NCBI RefSeq assembly: GCF_022698145.1
Contig: NZ_JALDAX010000008.1
Coordinates: forward strand, 248,001-312,000
Direction of reading: 5' to 3'
Length of the DNA: 64,000 nt
From: Streptomyces spinosisporus
GTDB lineage: Bacteria > Actinomycetota > Actinomycetes > Streptomycetales > Streptomycetaceae
Position 1 is the first letter of the stretch. Each line of letters opens with the position of its first letter. The notes under the pieces are model-generated. The model was not told where the DNA came from. It saw only the letters and a program-made list of their open reading frames with translations, and made no database searches. Shown here one piece after another: positions 6,837 to 13,705 of the stretch. The translations under genes were made by a program, and so were the position numbers.

Positions 6837-7979
6837 ATGACCACCCCCCGATTCACCGCCTTCCGCCTCAGACGCACCGCCCTCGACCGGTTCGCGTTCG
6901 TGGCCGTGCTCGCCGCCCTGCTCACCGCGCTGGTGAGCGTCACGCCCGCCTCCGCGGCCTCCGGCCAGATCACGGGGCTGGCCGGAAAGTGCGTCGACGT
7001 GGCGGGCGCGAACAGCGCCAACGGGACCGCAGTCCAGCTCTACGACTGCAACGGGACGGGCGCCCAGAACTGGTCCAACCCGGGCGACGGCACCCTGCGC
7101 GCGCTCGGCAAGTGCCTCGACGTGGTCGACCGCAGCACCGCCGACGGCGCGGCTGTCCAGCTGTGGGACTGCAACGGCGGCGCCAACCAGCAGTGGGTGG
7201 TCTCCGGCGCCCACGACATCGTGAACCCGGCCGCGAACAAGTGCCTGGACGTACGCGACAACAACAGCGCCAACGGCACCCGGCTGCAGATCTGGACCTG
7301 CACGGGCGGCGCCAACCAGAAGTGGAACGCGCCCGCGAGCGGCGGCGGAGGCACCCCTTCGGGCTTCGTGGTGAGCGAGTCGCAGTTCAACCAGATGTTC
7401 CCGAACCGGAATTCCTTCTACACCTACAGCGGTCTGACCGCAGCGCTCAGCGCCTACCCCGGCTTCGCCAACACCGGCAGCGACACCGTGAAGAAGCAGG
7501 AGGCCGCGGCCTTCCTCGCCAACGTCAGCCATGAGACCGGCGGACTGGTCTACGTGGTCGAGCAGAACACCGCCAACTACCCCACGTACTGCGACTGGAG
7601 CCAGTCGTACGGCTGCCCGGCCGGACAGGCCGCCTACTACGGCCGCGGCCCGATCCAGCTGTCGTGGAACTTCAACTACAAGGCGGCGGGCGACGCGTTG
7701 GGCATCGACCTGCTCAACAACCCCTGGCTGGTGCAGAACGACTCGGCGGTCGCCTGGAAGACCGGCCTGTGGTACTGGAACACCCAGTCGGGGCCCGGCA
7801 CCATGACCCCGCACAACGCCATGGTCAACGGCGCGGGCTTCGGGCAGACGATCCGGAGCATCAACGGGTCGCTGGAGTGCGACGGCAGGAACCCGGCGCA
7901 GGTGCAGAGCCGGGTCGACGCCTACCAGCGCTTCACCTCGATCCTGGGCGTCAGCCCCGGCGGCAACCTGTACTGCTGA
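6837..7979 (+). CDS. secreted GH19 chitinase with N-terminal ricin-type lectin domain
   Basis: A 380-residue precursor. A long signal peptide (basic start, hydrophobic core near 19-36, cleavage after an Ala-Ser-Ala at 38-40) is followed by a ricin-B/CBM13 domain at about 43-165 with three QxW-type repeats (AQNW, NQQW, NQKW). A Gly-rich linker leads to a family 19 catalytic domain, about 176-380. That domain has the catalytic glutamate in SHETGGLVYV and the family signature YYGRGPIQLSWNFNY. It hydrolyses chitin outside the cell. The ATG at 6837 was chosen over upstream codons because it follows AGCGAGG and begins the signal peptide. A DasR-like site lies in the promoter and a strong hairpin follows the gene. 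Confidence 0.93.
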   Translation: MTTPRFTAFRLRRTALDRFAFVAVLAALLTALVSVTPASAASGQITGLAGKCVDVAGANSANGTAVQLYDCNGTGAQNWSNPGDGTLRALGKCLDVVDRSTADGAAVQLWDCNGGANQQWVVSGAHDIVNPAANKCLDVRDNNSANGTRLQIWTCTGGANQKWNAPASGGGGTPSGFVVSESQFNQMFPNRNSFYTYSGLTAALSAYPGFANTGSDTVKKQEAAAFLANVSHETGGLVYVVEQNTANYPTYCDWSQSYGCPAGQAAYYGRGPIQLSWNFNYKAAGDALGIDLLNNPWLVQNDSAVAWKTGLWYWNTQSGPGTMTPHNAMVNGAGFGQTIRSINGSLECDGRNPAQVQSRVDAYQRFTSILGVSPGGNLYC

Positions 7980-8008
7980 CCGGGCACTTCACCGTCACGC
8001 GCACCTGA

Positions 8009-8037
8009 AGAGGCCGGGGTCCGCGACCCCGGCCTCT
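8009..8037. terminator. intrinsic terminator hairpin after the chitinase
   Basis: AGAGGCCGGGGTC and GACCCCGGCCTCT form a perfect 13-bp stem with a CGC loop, 30 bases after the chitinase stop, followed by a short T/C-rich run. Confidence 0.8.
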
Positions 8038-8081
8038 GTCTCTTCCCGGCATCCGGCGCTGATTCGCGGTTGGATGGGGTC

Positions 8082-8906
8082 ATGAACGACGAGCACGCGC
8101 GGTTCATGCGGGCCAACCAGGCGAACTGGGACGCCCGCACGCCGGTCCATCTCGCCAGCCGGTTCTACGGCCTCGACCAGGACCTGGACCCGGCCCGCTG
8201 GTTCGCCTCCTTCGAGTGGGACGACCTCGGCGAACTGACCGGCCGCGACGTGCTCCATCTGCAGTGCCATCTCGGCACCGAGACCCTCGCCCTCGCCCGG
8301 CGCGGCGCCCGGGCCACGGGACTCGACTTCTCGCAGGCGTCGGTGACCGCCGCGCGGGACATCGCGGCCGAGGCGGGCCTGGACGTCGAGTACGTACGGG
8401 CCAATGTCTACGACGCCGAACAGGCCCTTCAGGGGCGGCAGTTCGACATCGTGTACACCGGCAAGGGCGCGCTGTGCTACCTGCCCGACCTGGACCGCTG
8501 GGCGTCCGTGGTGGCCCGGCTCCTGCGCCCCGGCGGCCGGTTGTACATCGTGGAGTTCCATCCGCTGCTCAACTCGCTGGGCCCCAAGCCGGGCCCGGGC
8601 GAGGGACCCGAGCTGCTGCTGCGGCACGACTACCTGGCCGGCGAGGGTGCCGTGCACCGCGACGCGACGCACACCTACACCGACGGCCCGGCCGTCGAGG
8701 GCGCCACCGACAGCTACGAGTGGATGCACGGAATAAGCGATGTCGTCAACGCGTTGATCGGTGCAGGGCTGACCATCCGGAGCCTGCGGGAGAGCGACGA
8801 GCTGCCCTGGCCGCGCTGGCCGCAGATGGTCCGGACCCCGTCCGGTTGGTGGCGGCTGCCGCAGCCGCGGATCCCGCTGCTCTACGGCCTCCTCGCCGCC
8901 CGCTGA
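8082..8906 (+). CDS. class I SAM-dependent methyltransferase
   Basis: A 274-residue cytoplasmic methyltransferase. The SAM-binding loop is the variant LHLQCHLGTETLALARRGARATGLDFS near residues 60-87, where the usual DxGxGxG is LQCHLGTE, as in a recognised Rossmann methyltransferase subgroup. A post-loop acidic region (YVRANVYD), FDIVYTGKGAL and LLRPGGRLYIVEF follow in the normal order. The acceptor is unknown. ATG 8082 follows GGATGGGG. It is a single gene between the chitinase terminator and the short Rho gene. Confidence 0.82.
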   Translation: MNDEHARFMRANQANWDARTPVHLASRFYGLDQDLDPARWFASFEWDDLGELTGRDVLHLQCHLGTETLALARRGARATGLDFSQASVTAARDIAAEAGLDVEYVRANVYDAEQALQGRQFDIVYTGKGALCYLPDLDRWASVVARLLRPGGRLYIVEFHPLLNSLGPKPGPGEGPELLLRHDYLAGEGAVHRDATHTYTDGPAVEGATDSYEWMHGISDVVNALIGAGLTIRSLRESDELPWPRWPQMVRTPSGWWRLPQPRIPLLYGLLAAR

Positions 8907-8926
8907 ACCCGCGCATCGGTTCGACG

Positions 8927-8946
8927 CCGTACCCACTGTGGTACGG
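8927..8946. terminator. hairpin after the methyltransferase (weak terminator or operator)
   Basis: CCGTACC and GGTACGG are perfect 7-base arms around CACTGT, 20 bases after the methyltransferase stop and 245 bases before rho. No T-tract follows, so it may instead be a protein-binding site. The remaining leader up to 9190 contains no ORF of note. Confidence 0.4.
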
Positions 8947-9190
8947 TCCTGACAGCACTTGTGTACGCCCCCTCTGAGGGCGCCGGTGCGGATCTTCTCT
9001 CAGTTCGCCGTATCGCCCGCCGTTTCCCGGTCGGCTCACCGGCTTCTCCGCATCACCTCGTGACCCGCGGTTCCGCCGCATCCGAGGTGTTGTTCCTGCC
9101 GCAGAAGGCGTGCTCCGTCCGCCTTCCCTCCGCGGCGTTCCCCTCCCTTCGCATGTTCCATGCCATCCGTCCCCGAAAGGACCGACCACC

Positions 9191-10333
9191 ATGACCACCA
9201 CTCTCGAACACCCCCCTGTCAAGCAAGAGCCCCGGCCCCAGGCCGTCACCGGTGTCCTCGACATCGACGCGAACGGGAAGGGGCACCTGCGCGCCGAGGG
9301 CCTGCTGCCCTCGCCGTCCGACCCGACCGTCTCCCCCGCGCTGATCCGCCGTCATGGCCTGCGCAAGGGAGATCTGATCGACGGCGTACGCGACGCCCGG
9401 CGCGCCCTGACCGAGGTCGCACGGGTCGACGGGCGCACACCCGACGAACTGCGCGGCCGCCCGCACTTCCGCGATCTCACCCCGCTGCACCCGCGCGAGC
9501 GGCTCCGCCTGGAGCACCCGGCGGCCGGGCTGACCGGTCGCGTCGTCGATCTGATCGCACCCGTCGGCAAGGGCCAGCGCGGTCTGCTCGTGGCCCCGCC
9601 CAAGACCGGCAAGACGGTGCTGCTGCAGCAGATCGCGGCCGCCGTCGCCGGCAACCACCCCGAGGCCCGGCTGATGGTGCTGCTGCTCGACGAACGCCCC
9701 GAGGAGGTCACCGAGATGCGGCGCTCGGTGCGCGGCGAGGTGTACGCCTCGACCTTCGACCGGGCCGCCAAGCAGCACATCGCCCTGGCCGAGCTGGTTG
9801 TCGAGCGGGCCAAGCGGCACGTCGAGGCCGGCGAGGACGTCGTGATCCTGCTCGACTCACTGACCCGGCTGTGCCGGGCCCACAACAACGCGGCCGCGTC
9901 CGGTGGCCGCACCCTGAGCGGCGGCGTCGACGCGACGGCGCTGCTCGGGCCGAAGCGGTTCTTCGGCGCCGCCCGGCTGGCCGAGGAGGGCGGCTCGCTC
10001 ACCATCCTCGCGACCGCGCTGGTCGAGACCGGCTCACGCGCCGACGACTACTACTTCGAGGAGCTGAAGAGCACCGGCAACATGGAGCTGCGCCTCGACC
10101 GTGAACTCGCCGCGCGCCGTGTCTTCCCGGCCGTCGACATCAACCCCTCCGGCACCCGCCGCGAGGAACTGCTCCTGCCCTCCGCCGAGTTGACGGCCGT
10201 TCGCGGCCTGCGCCGGGCCCTGCAGTCTCGGGACGGCCAGTCAGGAACCGAAACCCTGCTGGAGCGGCTGCGCAACACGCCCGACAACGCGACGTTCGTA
10301 CGCCGCATCCAGCCGACACTGCCCGCCGAGTGA
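9191..10333 (+). CDS. short second transcription termination factor Rho
   Basis: A 380-residue Rho hexamer ATPase. An OB-fold RNA-binding part lies near residues 18-110 (GVLDIDANGKGHLRAEGLL, SPALIRRHGLRKGDLIDGV), the Walker A loop is APPKTGKT near 134-141, and Walker B is DVVILLDSLTRL. The secondary RNA-binding Q and R loops follow (SGGVDATALLGPKRFFGAAR, ALVETGSRADDYYFEEL). Actinobacterial housekeeping Rho proteins carry a long N-terminal insertion (about 700 residues in Streptomyces); this one lacks it and resembles a minimal Rho, so it is probably a paralogue. ATG 9191 begins the protein after GAAAGGACC. It is preceded by a gene-free leader of over 240 bases, where autoregulation by termination is possible. 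Confidence 0.9.
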   Translation: MTTTLEHPPVKQEPRPQAVTGVLDIDANGKGHLRAEGLLPSPSDPTVSPALIRRHGLRKGDLIDGVRDARRALTEVARVDGRTPDELRGRPHFRDLTPLHPRERLRLEHPAAGLTGRVVDLIAPVGKGQRGLLVAPPKTGKTVLLQQIAAAVAGNHPEARLMVLLLDERPEEVTEMRRSVRGEVYASTFDRAAKQHIALAELVVERAKRHVEAGEDVVILLDSLTRLCRAHNNAAASGGRTLSGGVDATALLGPKRFFGAARLAEEGGSLTILATALVETGSRADDYYFEELKSTGNMELRLDRELAARRVFPAVDINPSGTRREELLLPSAELTAVRGLRRALQSRDGQSGTETLLERLRNTPDNATFVRRIQPTLPAE

Positions 10334-10498
10334 CCCGGCACGCGTGCGCCGCACCGCTTCGCCGTGGCGCCGACCGGGGCGAGATCGCGCAGTTGCCCCC
10401 GAGTACCGTACGCCTGCTGCCACACTGCCGGTGACACCACGCACGATCATCCCCCCGTGCGCGTCAGCGCGTTCCCGCCCCGCGAAAGGCAGCACACC

Positions 10499-10933
10499 AT
10501 GCCACCTTCAGAGACGACGTCCCCCGGCCCCGCCGCCCTCCTCGCGGCCATGCCCTTCGCGGCACGGCTGGGCATCGAGCTCCACGAGGCACGCCCCGAC
10601 CGGGTCGTGGGCAGCCTGGAGTGGTCCCCCGAGGCCTGCACCGCGGGCGGAGTCCTGCACGGCGGGGCCCTGATGGCGCTGGCCGACTCCGTGGGCGCCG
10701 TCTGCGCCTACCTCAACCTCCCGCCGGGCGCCGGGACATCCACGATCGAGTCCAAGACCAACTTCCTGCGCGGAGTGACCTCCGGACGCGTCCACGCCAC
10801 GGCCCGCACGCTGCACGTCGGCTTCACCCTGGTCGTCGTACAGACCGATCTGCGCGACGACAGAGACCGCCTCGTGGGACAGACCACGCAGACCCAGATT
10901 GTGCTGGCCGCGAACGACGGCACCGCAAGCTGA
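10499..10933 (+). CDS. PaaI-family hotdog-fold thioesterase
   Basis: A 144-residue hotdog thioesterase. It carries the PaaI/YbdB signature GGVLHGGALMALADSVGA near residues 49-66 (His-Gly-Gly loop, then the Asp of the active-site helix) and an IESKTNFLRGV strand typical of the family. It should hydrolyse an aryl- or acyl-CoA thioester in the cytosol; the substrate is not determinable. ATG 10499 follows GAAAGGCAGC. The gene lies 165 bases after rho and ends against the convergent EamA gene; the 165-base gap shows nothing distinctive. Confidence 0.87.
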   Translation: MPPSETTSPGPAALLAAMPFAARLGIELHEARPDRVVGSLEWSPEACTAGGVLHGGALMALADSVGAVCAYLNLPPGAGTSTIESKTNFLRGVTSGRVHATARTLHVGFTLVVVQTDLRDDRDRLVGQTTQTQIVLAANDGTAS

Positions 10934-10955
10934 GCTTCATGCGCCGACGCGCCGG

Positions 10956-11858
10956 TCAACGGCGTCGTACGGCGATGCTGAGCGTGTTGGCGCCCACGAT
11001 GGCGCCGATGCTCGCCCATTGGGCCCAACCCAGGTGCTGACCGAGGCCGATCCGGCCGACCAGCGCGGCGAGCAGCGGGTTCACGCTCATGAAGAGCCCG
11101 AAGGCCTGGGCGGGCACCCGGCGCAGCGTGAACAGGTCGGCGAGATACGGCACGGCCGAGGAGAGCACACCGGCGGCGATGGCGCAGCCGACCGCACCGG
11201 CGGTCGGCGGCTGCCTCAGCACCACGACCACGCCGACCGGCAGGAACATCAGCGCGGAGAGCGCGGCGGCGGTGGCGGAGCCCTGCGCGCCCGGGACACG
11301 GCGGCCGACGCTGCGGTTGAGCAGGATGTACGAGGCCCAGCAGCACGCGGCGAGCAGACCGAGGGCCATGCCCGGGTAGTCGGTCGAGGGCTGAGGGCGC
11401 ATCAGGGTGACGACGCCCGCCGCGGCGATCAGCGCGCAGCAGGCGTCGATACGGCGGCGGGCGGCGGTGAGGGCGATCGCGAGCGGGCCGAGGAACTCCA
11501 GGGTGACGGCGAGGCCCAGGCCGATCCGGTCGATCGCGCTGTAGAGGGACAGGTTCATGGTCCCGAAGACCACGGCCAGCCCCAGCACGGGCCACCATTG
11601 CGCCCAGGTGAAGTCGCGCACGCGGGGGCGGCCGACGGCGAACAGGACGACGGCGGCGACGTATTGGCGGACCGCGACGACGCCGGCCGGTCCGAGGACG
11701 GGGAAGGCGAGCGAACCGATCGCGGCGCCGACCTGGTTCGACAGGCCGCTCGCGGCCATCGTCACCACTCCGGCCGACCGTCCGTGCGACGGCGCCGGAG
11801 CCGATGGCCCCATGGACGGTGCAGAACCCTCGGAAACGATGTCTGCTTCGCTGAGCAT
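10956..11858 (-). CDS. EamA/DMT-family transporter (RhtA-like)
   Basis: A 300-residue drug/metabolite transporter with about ten hydrophobic helices arranged as two EamA repeats (first VGAAIGSLAFPVLGPAGVVAVRQ..., second LLAACCWASYILLNRSVGR...). GTMNLSLYSAIDRIGLGLAVTLEFLGPLAIAL matches the RhtA branch that exports threonine, homoserine or related compounds. It is inner-membrane. It is transcribed divergently from the LysR regulator, 68 bases away, which very likely controls it. Confidence 0.87.
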   Translation of the reverse strand: MLSEADIVSEGSAPSMGPSAPAPSHGRSAGVVTMAASGLSNQVGAAIGSLAFPVLGPAGVVAVRQYVAAVVLFAVGRPRVRDFTWAQWWPVLGLAVVFGTMNLSLYSAIDRIGLGLAVTLEFLGPLAIALTAARRRIDACCALIAAAGVVTLMRPQPSTDYPGMALGLLAACCWASYILLNRSVGRRVPGAQGSATAAALSALMFLPVGVVVVLRQPPTAGAVGCAIAAGVLSSAVPYLADLFTLRRVPAQAFGLFMSVNPLLAALVGRIGLGQHLGWAQWASIGAIVGANTLSIAVRRR

Positions 11859-11926
11859 GCCCCGATCGTGCGCCGCCGCCGGGCATGCACAAAATGCACA
11901 GCCCGCGCGATCTATACGCTTGGCTC

Positions 11927-12781
11927 ATGGATGTGGAGCTCCGGCAGTTGCGCTGTCTTGTCGCCATCGTCGACGAGGGCACCTTCACCGACGCCGCCAT
12001 CGCGCTCGGCGTCTCCCAGGCGGCGGTGTCCCGCACGCTGGCGTCGCTGGAGCGCACGCTGGGGGTACGGCTGCTGAGGCGCACCTCGCGCGCGGTGGCG
12101 CCGACCACGACCGGGCTGCGGGTGGTGGCGCAGGCCAGGCGGGTGCTCGGCGAGGTCGACGACCTGGTCCGGGAGGCGACCTCGGGCCACTCCACCCTGC
12201 GGGTCGGCTACGCCTGGTCGGCGCTCGGCCGTCACACCCCCGCCTTCCAGCGCCGCTGGGCCGGGGCCCACCCCGACACCGACCTCCATCTGGTCCGCGT
12301 CAACTCCGCCACCGCCGGACTGGCCGAGGGCAGCTGCGATCTCACCGTGGTCCGCATTCCCCTGGACGACCGCCGGTTCGACGCGGCCATCATCGGTCTG
12401 GAGCGACGTCTGTGCGTTCTGTCCGCCGACGATCCCCTGGCCGGACGACGCTCGCTGCGGCTCGCCGACCTGGCCGAGCGCACGCTGCTGATCGACCGGC
12501 GGACCGGAACGTCCACGCCCGAACTGTGGCCGCCCGACGCGCGCCCGGCCACCGAGGAGACCCATGACGTGGACGACTGGCTGAACGTGATCTCCAGCGG
12601 GCGCTGCGTCGGCATGACCGCGGAGTCCACCGCGCACCAGTACCGCAGGGCGGGCATCGTCTACCGTCCAGTGCGCGACGCCGAGCCCATCGCCGTCCGC
12701 CTCGCCTGGTGGCGGGACGATCCGCATCCCGCCACTCAGATGGCGATCGAACTGCTCACGGCGCTGTACCGGGGCGACTGA
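11927..12781 (+). CDS. LysR-family transcriptional regulator
   Basis: A 284-residue LTTR. The helix-turn-helix lies at residues 1-60 (DVELRQLRCLVAIVDEGTFTDAAIALGVSQAAVSRTLASLERTLGVRLLRR), followed by a periplasmic-binding-protein-like effector domain with a short arm (STLRVGYAWSALGRHTPAFQRRW). The start is ATG 11927, where the HTH begins; the frame is open a further 14 codons. It is divergent from the EamA exporter. The gap contains TGCAC-AAAA-TGCACA (11886-11900), a possible binding element. It probably activates the exporter in response to the exported metabolite. Confidence 0.88.
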   Translation: MDVELRQLRCLVAIVDEGTFTDAAIALGVSQAAVSRTLASLERTLGVRLLRRTSRAVAPTTTGLRVVAQARRVLGEVDDLVREATSGHSTLRVGYAWSALGRHTPAFQRRWAGAHPDTDLHLVRVNSATAGLAEGSCDLTVVRIPLDDRRFDAAIIGLERRLCVLSADDPLAGRRSLRLADLAERTLLIDRRTGTSTPELWPPDARPATEETHDVDDWLNVISSGRCVGMTAESTAHQYRRAGIVYRPVRDAEPIAVRLAWWRDDPHPATQMAIELLTALYRGD

Positions 12782-12782
12782 C

Positions 12783-13125
12783 CGACCCCAGTGAGGTCGT
12801 CGGGCCGGCAGTAGTCACCGGGGTCGAAGCCCTGCTCCGGGCCCGGGGTCAGGTCGGCGAGGTCATGGGTGACGAAGAGCAGGGTGCCGCCGGGGGCTAC
12901 GGCGTCCAACAGGCCACGCGGCACCGCGAGTTGCGGGGTTCACCGGAGCGGGAAGTACTGCACCGACACAGGTCGAAGGCGCCGGGCGCGGGCGGCGCGG
13001 CCGCCAGGTCGGCGTGCGTCCACGTCACGCGGTCCGTGAGAGCGGCCATGTCGGCGGCGGCGCGCCGCAGGGCGGTACATCTCGTCCCAGAACCGTCCGT
13101 CCGGCGGTGCGGGGTGCACGCTCAC
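12783..13125 (-). pseudogene. decayed class I SAM methyltransferase
   Basis: Pieces of one methyltransferase are visible in different minus-strand frames. A start GTG at 13125 gives VSVHPAPPDGRFWDEMY. Another frame continues ALRRAAADMAALTDRVTWTHADLAAAP and ends GAFDL. The next frame carries VSVQYFPLR, a TGA, then RGLLDAVAPGGTLLFVTHDLADLTPGP...CRPDD. The segment holding the SAM-binding motif I is missing after WDEMY, and at least one further frameshift plus an in-frame stop are present. The GTG start overlaps the end of the TetR reading frame (GTGA), so the two genes were once an operon. The 3' end runs into the LysR gene. Confidence 0.7.
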
Positions 13126-13633
13126 CTTGCGCCGTCCTCCGCGAGCGCTCCGTGCAGGAAGACGGCGACCAGGTCGGAGGTGTCGAGCGCCACCGCGCCG
13201 AGCTGCTGCGGGCGGTGGAACAGCAGGCCGAGGAAGAGCGCGGCGGCCTGTTCGCCGGAGATCCGCAGCTGCTTGGTGCGAACAGCTCCGCGAGGGCCTC
13301 GCGGATCGCCGCCATCGAGACCTCCCGGGCTCCGGCGGGCGGCCTCCTCCCCTCCTCGCCCCGCTGTCGCCGGTGCCCGGACTCGTGCAGGGCCCCTGCA
13401 ATCGTGCCCATCCGACCCAGATACGCGCCGAGCGCATCGGCGGCCTCGGCCAGGCGGTCGGCCGGCGGCTGGTCGAGGGAGATGGAGGAGATCTCCCGTA
13501 CGGCGTGGTCGTGACGCATCGCCTCGGCCATCACGGCGTCGAGCAGTTCGCCGGCGAAGACGCGGAAGATCGTCCCCTCCGCGATGCCCGCGGCGCGCGC
13601 GACCTGACCGATGATGACTCTAACCCTTTTCAT
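13122..13633 (-). pseudogene. TetR-family regulator with truncated N-terminus and C-terminal frameshift
   Basis: From ATG 13633 the frame gives a TetR recognition helix region (VARAAGIAEGTIFRVF) but lacks the preceding helix 1, and the residues after RVF are shortened (RVFAGELLDAVMAEA instead of a usual PDK-type insert). Near 13270-13280 a one-base shift is needed. In the original frame the tail becomes nonsense, while the shifted frame gives a proper TetR C-terminus (KQLRISGEQAAALFLGLL...LVAVFLHGALAEDGAR) whose TGA overlaps the next gene's GTG. The operator at 13620-13649 runs through its first codons. It is either inactive or mis-sequenced; in intact form it would be the natural repressor of the nhaA-like gene. 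Confidence 0.7.
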
Positions 13634-13649
13634 TCGCTTGACAGGTTAC
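13620..13649. promoter_or_regulatory. operator A1: CTAACC-N18-GGTTAC with embedded -35
   Basis: CTAACC (13620-13625), 18 bases, GGTTAC (13644-13649). TTGACA (13638-13643) abuts the right arm and is a plausible -35 for the nhaA-like gene. The same architecture recurs at five other places in the window. Confidence 0.6.
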
Positions 13650-13664
13650 ATCCATGCGCTCATT

Positions 13665-13695
13665 CTAACCATACACATGACTTACAGGGGTTAGG
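13665..13695. promoter_or_regulatory. operator A2: CTAACC-N18-GGTTAGG
   Basis: CTAACC (13665-13670), 18 bases, GGTTAGG (13689-13695). It lies 45 bases downstream of A1 and covers the GGAG ribosome binding site of the nhaA-like gene. Confidence 0.6.
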
Positions 13696-13705
13696 AGAAA
13701 AGGTC

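Noticed and set aside
11886..11900. TGCAC-AAAA-TGCACA as a confirmed LysR box
   Set aside because: It lies between the LysR and EamA genes but is T-N13-A rather than the usual T-N11-A, so it is only noted under the LysR gene.
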